Assembly: GCA_041690635.1 (NCBI GenBank)
Contig: JAWLGZ010000002.1
Span: forward strand, 1-64,000
Origin: JAWLGZ01 sp041690635
GTDB taxonomy: Bacteria > Pseudomonadota > Gammaproteobacteria > Thiohalomonadales > Thiohalomonadaceae
Direction of reading: 5' to 3'
DNA length: 64,000 bases
Shown: piece after piece, positions 33,938-42,607 of the stretch
How the letters are laid out: each line of letters opens with the position of its first letter
Numbering within the stretch: the first letter of the stretch is position 1
Notes under the pieces: generated by a model
The model's input: the letters and a program-made list of their open reading frames with translations, nothing else
The model's database searches: none
What the model was told of the DNA's origin: nothing
Position numbers and translations under genes: made by a program

Positions 33938-34714
33938 TCAGCGGAGAATGCTGCGCTCCGAGTTGGCGATGAACTCAACGAACGGTCGCACCTCGGGCGT
34001 ATCGGCCGCCATCTTCCGCAACTCATCGGTCGCCTCCCCCAGCGACAGGCCGGAGCGGTACAGCACTTTATAGGCACGCTTGAGCGCGGTGATGCTGTCA
34101 GGCGAGAACCCACGCCTCTTAAGCCCCTCCTTGTTGATGCCGTGCGGATGGGCTGGGTTGCCGGAGACCATCAGGTAGGGCGGCACATCCTTGGCAATCG
34201 CGCTGCCCATGCCGGTAAAGGCGTGCGCACCGATGGAGCAGAACTGGTGAACCAGCGTGAACCCGCTCAGGATCACCTGATCGCCGATGGTGACGTGCCC
34301 GGCCAGTGATGCGTTGTTGGAGAAGATGGTGCGGCTGCCCACATGGCAATCGTGCGCGATGTGGATGTAGGCCATCAACAGGTTGTCATCGCCCACAGTG
34401 GTCACGCCGCCACCGCCCACGGTCCCGCGATTGATGGTGACTGATTCACGAATCAAGTTGCGTTCACCGATCTCGAGCCGTGTCGGCTCCCCGGCGTACT
34501 TCTTGTCCTGTGGCGCTTCGCCAATGGAGGAGAACTGGAAGATGCGGTTCTCCTTGCCGATGCGGGTCGGCCCATTCACCACCACGTGTGGTCCGATCCA
34601 GCAGTTATCACCAATTTCGACATCAGCGCCGATGATGCTGTAGGCACCGATCGTGACCCCTTCACCCAACCGAGCAGAGGGATCGATGATAGCCGTGGGA
34701 TGAATCCCGCTCAT
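33938..34714 (-). CDS. lpxA: UDP-N-acetylglucosamine (or GlcNAc3N) acyltransferase
   Basis: The 258-residue left-handed beta-helix enzyme starts lipid A synthesis by moving a 3-hydroxyacyl chain from ACP to the sugar. Hexapeptide repeats fill residues 1-190. The catalytic His121 lies in YIHIAHDC (E. coli His125), and GLKRRGFS lies in the C-terminal helical domain. Residue 169 is Met (FTGMGS), aligned with E. coli Gly173 and P. aeruginosa Met169, the position known to set C14 versus C10 chain length. With gnnA/gnnB nearby the true acceptor may be UDP-GlcNAc3N. ATG 34714 overlaps the fabZ stop. Confidence 0.95.
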   Translation of the reverse strand: MSGIHPTAIIDPSARLGEGVTIGAYSIIGADVEIGDNCWIGPHVVVNGPTRIGKENRIFQFSSIGEAPQDKKYAGEPTRLEIGERNLIRESVTINRGTVGGGGVTTVGDDNLLMAYIHIAHDCHVGSRTIFSNNASLAGHVTIGDQVILSGFTLVHQFCSIGAHAFTGMGSAIAKDVPPYLMVSGNPAHPHGINKEGLKRRGFSPDSITALKRAYKVLYRSGLSLGEATDELRKMAADTPEVRPFVEFIANSERSILR

Positions 34715-35148
34715 GCGATCTCCTGCTCCGCACACATCAACTCGGCGCTTGCCACCAACTTACCGTCCACCTTCGCCTCACCGACAAACTTCCAGATGCC
34801 GCGCCTGCTCTTGACCAACTCCACCTCAAGGACGAGCTGGTCGCCCGGTATCACCGGCTGCTTGAAACGCGCGTTGTCGATCCCTGCGAAAAAGTAAAGC
34901 GTACCGTCATCGGGTTTACGCCCGGTACTCTTGAAAGCGAGGATTCCGGTCGCCTGTGCCAGCGCTTCCATGATCAGCACCCCCGGGAAAATCGGGCGCT
35001 GCGGGAAGTGGCCGGGGAAGAAGGGCTCGTTCACCGTCACGTTCTTGATCGCCACCAACCGGTGTCCCGGCTCGATCTCGATCACGCGATCGATAAGCAG
35101 GAACGGATAGCGGTGCGGCAGATGTTCCAGCACCTCATTGATGTCCAT
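34711..35148 (-). CDS. fabZ: 3-hydroxyacyl-ACP dehydratase FabZ
   Basis: The 145-residue hot-dog-fold dehydratase acts in fatty acid elongation. LEHLPHRYPFLLIDRV, the active-site His in PFFPGHFPQRPIFPGVLIMEALAQ and its downstream Glu are conserved. It competes with LpxA and LpxD for 3-hydroxyacyl-ACP, the usual reason for its place between them. ATG 35148 is chosen; a TTG at 35163 that directly follows the lpxD stop and has an AAGGGG upstream is an alternative. Confidence 0.95.
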   Translation of the reverse strand: MDINEVLEHLPHRYPFLLIDRVIEIEPGHRLVAIKNVTVNEPFFPGHFPQRPIFPGVLIMEALAQATGILAFKSTGRKPDDGTLYFFAGIDNARFKQPVIPGDQLVLEVELVKSRRGIWKFVGEAKVDGKLVASAELMCAEQEIA

Positions 35149-35163
35149 CGTATCCAAACGCAA

Positions 35164-36198
35164 TTACCCCTTTCTAAACTCTTCAAGTTCTCGTTCCATG
35201 GCACGCAGGCGACGCGCCATGTCATCCAGTTGCTTGAAACGGGCGAAGTTCTTCTGCCACTCATCGGTGCGCTCCAACGGGGTCCCGGAGGAGTAGCTGC
35301 CCGCCTCGCCAATCGATTTGGTAACGAGCGAGGTGGGAGTGATGGTGACGCGGTCTGCAATCGTCAGATGGCCGAGGATGCCGACACCCCCACCAATCGC
35401 GCAGTAGTTTCCGATGGTGGTGCTGCCAGCGATACCGGTGCATGCCGCAATGGCAGTGTGGGCACCGATACGCACGTTATGCGCCACCTGGATCAGGTTA
35501 TCCAGCTTGACCCCATCCTCGATCACCGTGTCCTCGACTGCACCCCGATCGATGGTGGTGCAGGCGCCGATCTCCACGTCATCGCCGATCACCGTGCGCC
35601 CGAGCTGCGGTACCTTGACCCAGGCACCGTTATCATTCGCGAACCCGAATCCGTCGCTGCCGATCACTGCACCCGCGTGCACAAGGCAGCGCCGGCCGAT
35701 GCACGAGCGGGCGTAAACCACCACATTGGCAACCAGCCGCGTCTCATCACCGATCACCGTATTGCGACCGATCACGCATCCGGGCCCGATCACGCAACCG
35801 GCGCCGATCGTGGCGTCCGCCTCGATTACGGCGCCGGGGCCGATATGCACCCCCTCACCCAGCAGTGCCTCCGGTGCCACGGATGCACGGGGATCGATTC
35901 CAGGCCGCGCCCCTTCTTCGGGCTCGAACAGAAGAGCGATACGGGCGTAGGCGAGATGGGGATTGTCCACAAGCAACGCATCGCCGGACCACTGTCCGAC
36001 GTCCGCCTCACGGAGAATGATCGCCCCGGCACGGCTTGCGGCGAGTTGCCTCCGGTAACGCGGGTTGGTCAGGAAGCTGATTTCATCCGGCCCGGCCCCG
36101 GTCAGGGTGCCAACGCCGTTGATGACGCGACCGGCGTTGCCAACCACTCGCCCGCCGACCCGCATCGCGAGCTCTCCGAGCGAATAGGAACTCTCCAA
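35164..36198 (-). CDS. lpxD: UDP-3-O-(3-hydroxyacyl)glucosamine N-acyltransferase
   Basis: The 344-residue protein has the LpxD N-terminal uridine-binding domain (SLGELAMRVGGRVVG to about 100), a long hexapeptide beta-helix (about 105-300) and a C-terminal helix (RLRAMERELEEFRKG). The catalytic His is in LIQVAHNVRIG. It adds the second acyl chain, to the 2-amino group. Three bases separate it from the OmpH gene. Confidence 0.96.
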   Translation of the reverse strand: MESSYSLGELAMRVGGRVVGNAGRVINGVGTLTGAGPDEISFLTNPRYRRQLAASRAGAIILREADVGQWSGDALLVDNPHLAYARIALLFEPEEGARPGIDPRASVAPEALLGEGVHIGPGAVIEADATIGAGCVIGPGCVIGRNTVIGDETRLVANVVVYARSCIGRRCLVHAGAVIGSDGFGFANDNGAWVKVPQLGRTVIGDDVEIGACTTIDRGAVEDTVIEDGVKLDNLIQVAHNVRIGAHTAIAACTGIAGSTTIGNYCAIGGGVGILGHLTIADRVTITPTSLVTKSIGEAGSYSSGTPLERTDEWQKNFARFKQLDDMARRLRAMERELEEFRKG

Positions 36199-36201
36199 GG
36201 G

Positions 36202-36726
36202 TCAGTTCCCACCACCCTTGGCGCGCTGGCGAAGGTCTGCGATCACCTTGTCGGTGATATCCACCTTGTCGCTCGCATAGACCACTCCGCTTTCGAAGAT
36301 CAGGTCGTAGCCATCCCGCTTGGCGATGTCGACAATCGCCTGTGCCACCTCCCGCTGGAGGCGGGCGAACTCTTCGTTGCGGCGCAGGTTGAGATCCTCC
36401 GTAAACGCCTCCCGGGAGCGCTGCAGTTCCCGCTGACGCATCAGGATATCCCGCTCCAGATCCCGCCGCCCCTGCGCAGCCATTACGGCGCCGTCCCGCT
36501 GCAGTTTCTCTTCCAGCGATTTGAGTTCCCGCTGCGTGGCTGAGATCTCGGAGTCGCGTGGGGCAAACTCTTTTTCGAGCCGCTCCTTCGCCCCCTGTGC
36601 CTGCGGCGCCTCCTCCAGAATCCTCGCCGTGTTCACAAAGGCGACCTGCACCTCCTGCGCTGCAGCGACTCCACCCAACGGAAGGGTGATCGCCAGCAGA
36701 ATCAAGGCTGTCGCGAGTTGTCTCAT
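36202..36726 (-). CDS. OmpH/Skp-family periplasmic chaperone
   Basis: The 174-residue protein begins with a signal peptide (MRQLATALILLAITLPLGGVAAAQE). The mature part starts VQVAFVNTARILEEAPQAQ, and a long charged coiled coil (about 45-130) forms the tentacles of the Skp trimer. It escorts outer-membrane proteins to BamA, which is encoded just upstream in the operon. The C-terminal FESGVVYASDKVDITDKVIADL is typical. Confidence 0.93.
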   Translation of the reverse strand: MRQLATALILLAITLPLGGVAAAQEVQVAFVNTARILEEAPQAQGAKERLEKEFAPRDSEISATQRELKSLEEKLQRDGAVMAAQGRRDLERDILMRQRELQRSREAFTEDLNLRRNEEFARLQREVAQAIVDIAKRDGYDLIFESGVVYASDKVDITDKVIADLRQRAKGGGN

Positions 36727-36780
36727 CTCATTCCTCTATATTTCGAGTGGCTCCGATTCTACGGGGTGCGATTCCGCCCC

Positions 36781-39084
36781 TCAATAGAATGTTCCGAGCG
36801 TAAACTGGAAGCTTTCCGTTTCATCACCGTCCTTGTCGTTCAAGGGCGCCGCCACACTGAAACTCAACGGACCGATGGGAGTCAGCCACTGCAGGGCAAT
36901 ACCGGTCGAATATCGCAGTTCGCCAAATTCAATACCGTCATTGAAGACATTGCCCGCATCGACGAAGAGGCTGAGCCGGGTCTTCTCCTCCTGGCCGCTG
37001 AACGGCGAAGGGAAGATCAGCTCCATATTGCCGACCGCCCGCACGTTCCCGCCCAACGGGTCGCCGTTGGTGTCCCGAGGCCCCAGTCTGTTTGCCTTGT
37101 AGCCACGCACGGTCCGGGTTCCGCCGGCGTAGTACTTCTCAAACGGCGGCAGCTCGTGCATATCCCCGTAGGCATCTGCCCAGGCGAGTTCGCCCTTGAC
37201 CATGAAGGTCAGCGAGTTGGTCACGGGCATATAGAGCTGATTGGTGTACCGCAGCTTGTAGAAGCTGAGGTCCTCCACCGGCACCGCCACTTCGGCGCTG
37301 AAACTCTGCACATTGCCCCGGGTGGGGAAGATCGCCTTATCCAGGGTGTCGTGGGTCCAGCTTCCCGTCAGTTTGACAGCACTGTAGGGGCGCGAGGTGT
37401 TGACCCCTGTCGGGTCCACAAAGTCACGAATCGACTGCGGGCTCAATGTGGTGGTGTACAACCTGGTCGCCTCATAGGCCACACCCAGCCGCACCGTATC
37501 CCATTCGGTCCAGGGGATACCATAGCTCACGCCGCCACCATAGGCATCGGTGGTGTACGAGGCGACGTCCGCCTCGCCGGCATCGGTTTCACGATAGAAC
37601 GCGTTGATGGTCCGGCTGACACCGTCAAGCGTGTAAAAGGGATCCGTGAAGCTGAAGGCGTAGTGGGTATTGACGTCACTGTTGCTGAAATTCAGCCCCA
37701 ATCGCTTGCCGGTACCCATGAAATTCTGCTGGTCAATGCTCGCGCTGAGCAGCAGCCCCTGCTCTTCACCGTAACCGATCCCGAGATTGAGACTGCCGAA
37801 AGCCTCCCGCTCCCTGACGCTCACCTCCAGGTCGACCTGGTCGGGGTGGCCGGGAACGGTGGGAGTTTCGATATTGACCTCTTCGAAGAAACCGAGCCGG
37901 TCGAGGCGGGTGCGTGAGCGACGCACCTTCTCGGTAGAGAACCAGGCCGCCTCCATCTGTCGCAACTCACGCCGGATTACCTCATCGTCGGTCTTCACGT
38001 TGCCCCGAACGTTGATGCGCCGCACGTAGACCCGGCGACCGGGATCGACGAAAAAGGTCAACGCGACCTGGCGAGCCTCTTCATCTACATCCGGAACCGT
38101 ATTGACATTGGCGAAGGCAAAACCGATGTCACCAAGCCGATCGGTTATCCGTTCGACGCTCTCGGTGACCTCTCTACGTGAGAAGATTGCACCCGGCTCG
38201 ACAGTGACAAGATCATGCAGTTCCTCACTCGGCAGGATCGTCTCGCCTTCAATCCGTACCTCGCTAACCGCGTACTGATTGCCTTCGTGGAGATTGATCG
38301 TGACGTAAACGTTCGCGAGATCCGGGGTCACCGTGACCTGGGTGGACTCGATGTTGAACTGGATATAGCCGCGGTTCAGATAGAACGAACGCAGTCTTTC
38401 GAGGTCGCCCGACAGCTTCTGTCGCGAATACTGATCGCGATCGGAGAAGAAACTGATGGGGGGCTTCGGCCCGAGCTGAAACAGCTCCAGCAACTCCTCT
38501 TCGGAGAACGCCTCATTGCCGATGATGTTGATGTGTTCGATGGTCGCCACCGCGCCTTCATCGATCCGAATACTGACGGCAACACGGTTTCGCTCCAACG
38601 GGCGCACTTCGGTCTGGACCTCGACCGCATACTTGCCAAAACTCAGGTACTGCTGCTTGAGTTCCTGCTCGACCCTGTCGAGGAGGGATGGATTGAAGAC
38701 GCGCCCTTCGGCAAGGCCGATCTGCCCCAGAGCATGCATAAGCTGCTCCGTCTCCATCGCCTCGTTGCCCTCGATATCAATCTCCGAAATGGCCGGCCGT
38801 TCGGAAACGAACACCACCAGAGTGCCGTTCTCCCGCTCAAGCACCACGTCATCGAAGAACCCGGTCTGGTAGAGCGCCCGAATAGCGCGTGAGGTCGCCT
38901 CTTCATCGACCCGGTCGCCGAGCCTGAGCGGTAGATAATTGAATACGGTACCCGCGGCGATACGCTGCAACCCCTCAACGCGGATATCCTCGATTGTAAA
39001 AGGCTCGAACCCCGAGGCCGAAGTCGATGCGATCAACAGGGCCGCCCCCAGCGCCAGCGGAGCCGGCCGGAAAAGCTTCAACAC
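36781..39084 (-). CDS. bamA: outer membrane protein assembly factor BamA
   Basis: The 767-residue Omp85 protein has a signal peptide, five POTRA domains (about 24-425, first FTIEDIRVEGLQRIAAGTVF) and a 16-strand barrel. The L6 motif is VRGYKANRLGPRD, and the final residues QFTLGTFY end in an aromatic as required for outer membrane insertion. GTG 39084 follows GGGAGGAA at good distance; the ATG-like start at 39132 lacks such a site. It inserts beta-barrel proteins into the outer membrane. Confidence 0.96.
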   Translation of the reverse strand: MLKLFRPAPLALGAALLIASTSASGFEPFTIEDIRVEGLQRIAAGTVFNYLPLRLGDRVDEEATSRAIRALYQTGFFDDVVLERENGTLVVFVSERPAISEIDIEGNEAMETEQLMHALGQIGLAEGRVFNPSLLDRVEQELKQQYLSFGKYAVEVQTEVRPLERNRVAVSIRIDEGAVATIEHINIIGNEAFSEEELLELFQLGPKPPISFFSDRDQYSRQKLSGDLERLRSFYLNRGYIQFNIESTQVTVTPDLANVYVTINLHEGNQYAVSEVRIEGETILPSEELHDLVTVEPGAIFSRREVTESVERITDRLGDIGFAFANVNTVPDVDEEARQVALTFFVDPGRRVYVRRINVRGNVKTDDEVIRRELRQMEAAWFSTEKVRRSRTRLDRLGFFEEVNIETPTVPGHPDQVDLEVSVREREAFGSLNLGIGYGEEQGLLLSASIDQQNFMGTGKRLGLNFSNSDVNTHYAFSFTDPFYTLDGVSRTINAFYRETDAGEADVASYTTDAYGGGVSYGIPWTEWDTVRLGVAYEATRLYTTTLSPQSIRDFVDPTGVNTSRPYSAVKLTGSWTHDTLDKAIFPTRGNVQSFSAEVAVPVEDLSFYKLRYTNQLYMPVTNSLTFMVKGELAWADAYGDMHELPPFEKYYAGGTRTVRGYKANRLGPRDTNGDPLGGNVRAVGNMELIFPSPFSGQEEKTRLSLFVDAGNVFNDGIEFGELRYSTGIALQWLTPIGPLSFSVAAPLNDKDGDETESFQFTLGTFY

Positions 39085-39246
39085 CGTCTGATTCCTCCCA
39101 AAGACACCGGGAATCGCACCGCATTGGTACACGGCTGCGCCCGCCTTATCGGCCCGGGTCTGTCTTTTGTTTACCTGTGCGCGCGGGCTTCAGTCAGCCG
39201 GCCGACCATGGACATTCCGCTAGGACACCATGTTCCGGACAGCCCG

Positions 39247-40608
39247 CTAACCCGCCAGCCGCGCCAGGTCGTTATAAAATGCAAGCCCCATCAGCGCCAG
39301 GATAACCGCGATTCCTATTCGCTGACCTACCGCCTCCGCCGTCTCCGAAACGGGACTTCCCTTGATGGTCTCCACCACATAGAACATGAGGTGTCCGCCA
39401 TCGAGTATCGGGATGGGCAGCAAGTTCAGCACGCCCAGACTGACGCTGACAATACCCAAGAATGCCAGAAACTGGGCCATTCCGGCGAATGCCGATGCCT
39501 TGGCATACACCGCAATCGTGATCGGCCCGCTGATGTTCTCCGTGGACACCCGTCCGACCAGCATCTCCCCCAGCATCCGCAGGGTGAGCGTGATCATATC
39601 CCAGGTCTTGCCCACTGACTCCCCAACCGCCGCTACCGGACCGTGCCGCCACTCCGCCTGGAGCCCCTCGAAAAGCGCCGGATCGACGTGGGGGGCGGCG
39701 CCGATCCGGCCCACCGGGACACCACCGGACTCCACCTGTTCCGGGCGGATCTCCAGAACCACCTGTCGGTTGTCGCGCTCCACCCCAAAGGCCAGCGGGC
39801 GGCCCGGATTCTCCCGAACGACCTGTACCAGCTCATCCCAGCCGGAGACGGGGGTGTTTTCGATGCTCACCACTCGGTCACCGGCCCTTATCCCGGCTCG
39901 CGCGGCCGGAGATCCGGCCGTCACCTGCCCGATGACGGGGGGTATGCGCGGCTGATGGAGCGTCAACCCCAGATTGTCCACCAGTGTGTTGGGGTCCACC
40001 TCCCCCTTGATGCGATCGAACGGCAGCAGGTATTCACGGCTCCCCGCCGCCGATTCGACGGTGATGGTCACCGACCGCTTGCGCAGCGCATGGGGCAACA
40101 TCCGGTCCATGGCCGCGCCCCAGGTGGGGGTGGGTTCCCCGTTCACGGAACGGATAATCTGGCCGGATTCGAGCCCGGCGGACGCGGCGAGCGAATCGGG
40201 CGCCACATCGCCAATCACCGGCTTCATACCCGGCACACCGCTCACGAACATCAGCCAGTAGGCAACGATCGCGAAGAGAAAGTTGAACAGCGGCCCGGCT
40301 GCAACAATGGCGAAGCGCTTCGACACCGGCTGGCGGTTGAAGGCGCGATGCTGCTCCTCAGCCTGCACCTCTCCCTCCCGCTCGTCCAGCATCTTCACGT
40401 AACCGCCAAGCGGGACCGCCGCCAGCGCAAACTCGGTGCCGTCCTTGCCGCTCTTGCGGCTCCAGATCACCTTGCCGAAGCCAATGGAGAAGCGCAGCAC
40501 CTTGACACCGAGCCGACGGGCTACCCAGAAATGTCCGAATTCATGGACGGCGATCAGCACACTGAGGGCGCCGATAAAGGCAAGAATGGTCAGCAGCAGC
40601 TCACTCAT
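39247..40608 (-). CDS. rseP: RIP metalloprotease RseP
   Basis: The 453-residue site-2 protease has HEFGH at residues 22-26 in the first membrane helix, two PDZ domains (about 115-310; the second with GIRAGDRVVSIENTPVSGWDEL), and LNLLPIPILDGGHL with the third zinc ligand. In E. coli it cleaves RseA to free sigma-E and removes signal peptides. It overlaps dxr by ATGA. Confidence 0.96.
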   Translation of the reverse strand: MSELLLTILAFIGALSVLIAVHEFGHFWVARRLGVKVLRFSIGFGKVIWSRKSGKDGTEFALAAVPLGGYVKMLDEREGEVQAEEQHRAFNRQPVSKRFAIVAAGPLFNFLFAIVAYWLMFVSGVPGMKPVIGDVAPDSLAASAGLESGQIIRSVNGEPTPTWGAAMDRMLPHALRKRSVTITVESAAGSREYLLPFDRIKGEVDPNTLVDNLGLTLHQPRIPPVIGQVTAGSPAARAGIRAGDRVVSIENTPVSGWDELVQVVRENPGRPLAFGVERDNRQVVLEIRPEQVESGGVPVGRIGAAPHVDPALFEGLQAEWRHGPVAAVGESVGKTWDMITLTLRMLGEMLVGRVSTENISGPITIAVYAKASAFAGMAQFLAFLGIVSVSLGVLNLLPIPILDGGHLMFYVVETIKGSPVSETAEAVGQRIGIAVILALMGLAFYNDLARLAG

Positions 40609-41789
40609 GAGACCGCCCGCCTGGTGTTCAGGAAGGAGACCGCCGCAACGCGGGCTGCGGCATCGGCATCCAGTACCGTCTGCAGGTCCGCAGCCGGGCG
40701 CAATGCGACCGCTTCCAGTGCATGCTCGATGGCGGCCGGGATATCGGTAAAGGCGCAGTGGCGCGCCAGGAAAGAGTCGACCGCCACCTCATTGGCCGCA
40801 TTCAGAACCGCCGACGCGGTGCCCCCCGCCTCCATCGCCTCGACCGCCAGCCGCAAACAGGGGAAACGCTCGAGATCGGGCCGCTCGAAGTCGAGTCGCG
40901 CCACCTGGAAGATATCGAGCGGGGCAACGCCGGAGGCGAGCCGCTCGGGCCACGCCAGAGCGTGCGCGATTGGGGTACGCATGTCCGGATTGCCCAGTTG
41001 CGCCAGCACGGAACCGTCGACGTATTCCACCATGGAATGGATCACACTTTGTGGATGCAGGACCACCTCTACCCGATCCGGGGTGGTATCGAACAACCAG
41101 CACGCCTCGATCACCTCGAGCCCCTTATTCATCATGGTGGCTGAGTCGACGGAGATTTTCCGTCCCATCGACCAGTTCGGGTGTGCCACCGCCTGCTCCG
41201 GGGTCACCCGGCCCAGCTCGGCAACGGGCAGGGTGCGGAACGGACCGCCCGAGGCGGTGAGGAGGATTCGCTCGACCCCCCCCGTGTCAAACCCGTGCCC
41301 ACCGGCCGGCATGCACTGGAAGATCGCGTTATGTTCGCTGTCGATGGGCAGCAACTCCGCCCCACTCCTGCGGACCTCATCCATAAAGATAGGCCCGGAC
41401 ATGACCAACGCCTCCTTGTTGGCCAGCAGCACCCGTTTACCTGCCGCCGCCGCCGCCAACGTCGGCTTGAGACCGGCAGCACCAACGATGGCGGCCATCA
41501 CGTAGTCGCAGTCGGGATGGCCGGCAACCGCCTCCAGCGCTCCGGCGCCCGCGAGAACCTCCACCTCCGGGGCGGTGTCGCGAAGCCCGTCCGCCAGCCG
41601 CTCCGCGGCCGTCTCGTCGGCCATGACGGCAAAACGCGGGCGGAACTGCAGGCAGAGTTCCCGCATCCGGCCGACCTGGGAATTGGCGGTCAATGCAAAC
41701 ACCGAGAACCGATCCGGATGGCGGGCCAGCACGTCGAGCGTACTGAGGCCGATGGAGCCGGTGGCGCCAAGTACGGTTATCCGGATCAT
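40605..41789 (-). CDS. dxr: 1-deoxy-D-xylulose 5-phosphate reductoisomerase
   Basis: The 394-residue enzyme of the MEP isoprenoid pathway has the NADPH loop VLGATGSIGLSTLDVLARHPDRF, ALANKEALVMSG-like AAGKRVLLANKEALV, the metal/substrate site PIDSEHNAIFQ, ASGGPFR and WSMGRKISVDSATMMNKGLE. ATG 41789 overlaps the cdsA stop. It supplies precursors for the undecaprenyl chain made by UppS in the same operon. Confidence 0.96.
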   Translation of the reverse strand: MIRITVLGATGSIGLSTLDVLARHPDRFSVFALTANSQVGRMRELCLQFRPRFAVMADETAAERLADGLRDTAPEVEVLAGAGALEAVAGHPDCDYVMAAIVGAAGLKPTLAAAAAGKRVLLANKEALVMSGPIFMDEVRRSGAELLPIDSEHNAIFQCMPAGGHGFDTGGVERILLTASGGPFRTLPVAELGRVTPEQAVAHPNWSMGRKISVDSATMMNKGLEVIEACWLFDTTPDRVEVVLHPQSVIHSMVEYVDGSVLAQLGNPDMRTPIAHALAWPERLASGVAPLDIFQVARLDFERPDLERFPCLRLAVEAMEAGGTASAVLNAANEVAVDSFLARHCAFTDIPAAIEHALEAVALRPAADLQTVLDADAAARVAAVSFLNTRRAVS

Positions 41790-42607
41790 GCACGTACCCC
41801 CAACAGCGCCATGCCGAGGGCGAAGAAGGGGGCCGCTGCGGTCAGGCTGTCGATGCGGTCGAGGAGGCCCCCGTGGCCCGGCAGCAGGGCACCGCTGTCC
41901 TTCACCCCGGAGAGGCGCTTGAACATGCTCTCAACCAGGTCGCCCAATACCGAGACCAGGACGGTGAACAGGCACAGCAGGACAAACGCCCCGGCCACAT
42001 CAGACGGCAGACCCAGCACGGGGCCGAACACCGCAGCCACCAGCAGTGCCGCCGCCAGCGCCCCCAACACCCCCTCGCGGGTCTTGCCCGGGCTTACCCG
42101 TGGGGCGAGTTTGTGTCTGCCCCAACGACGCCCGGCGAAATAGGCCCCGATATCGGCTCCCCACACCAGCAGCATCAGCACCAGTACCAGCAGCGGCCCC
42201 GATCCAGCGTGAATCGTGACCAGTGCCGCCCACGCCGGAATCAGCAGCAGTAACCCGACCAGAACCGGCACCGGGAAGCGGCGCCACAGCTCGCCACCGG
42301 CGGGGAAACGGATGATCGCGAACAGTGCGAGACACCACCACGCCACCGCCACGCCGGAGAGGACGAGGCCGAGGAGCGAACCGTCAAACAGCGGACCGGC
42401 AATGGCGGCAAGCCCCGCGGCGACCAGCAACGCATAGCCGATACGACCGGATTGCCGCCGGATGCCGGCGATACGGGCCCACTCCCAGGCGCCAAGCACC
42501 ACGATGCCCCCGAGAATAAGGGCAAATACCGGCGTTGAGAGGGCCAGGATGCCCCACACCGCCAGCGGCGCCAGGATCAGCGCCGTGAGGATCCGCTGCT
42601 TAAGCAC
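41786..42607 (-). CDS. cdsA: phosphatidate cytidylyltransferase
   Basis: The 273-residue membrane enzyme makes CDP-diacylglycerol. About seven to eight helices are visible, and near the end VSPGKTREGVLGALAAAL and KDSGALLPGHGGLLDRIDSL form the CdsA signature. GTG 42607 (LKQRILTALILAPLAV) lies inside the end of uppS (8-nt overlap), so translation is coupled. The frame is open far upstream but that part is the uppS shadow. Confidence 0.95.
   Translation of the reverse strand: MLKQRILTALILAPLAVWGILALSTPVFALILGGIVVLGAWEWARIAGIRRQSGRIGYALLVAAGLAAIAGPLFDGSLLGLVLSGVAVAWWCLALFAIIRFPAGGELWRRFPVPVLVGLLLLIPAWAALVTIHAGSGPLLVLVLMLLVWGADIGAYFAGRRWGRHKLAPRVSPGKTREGVLGALAAALLVAAVFGPVLGLPSDVAGAFVLLCLFTVLVSVLGDLVESMFKRLSGVKDSGALLPGHGGLLDRIDSLTAAAPFFALGMALLGVRA

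Noticed and set aside
37200..39000. Long open frames on the plus strand opposite bamA, lpxD and the methyltransferases
   Set aside because: They mirror codon bias of the real minus-strand genes, have no domain pattern and no ribosome sites.
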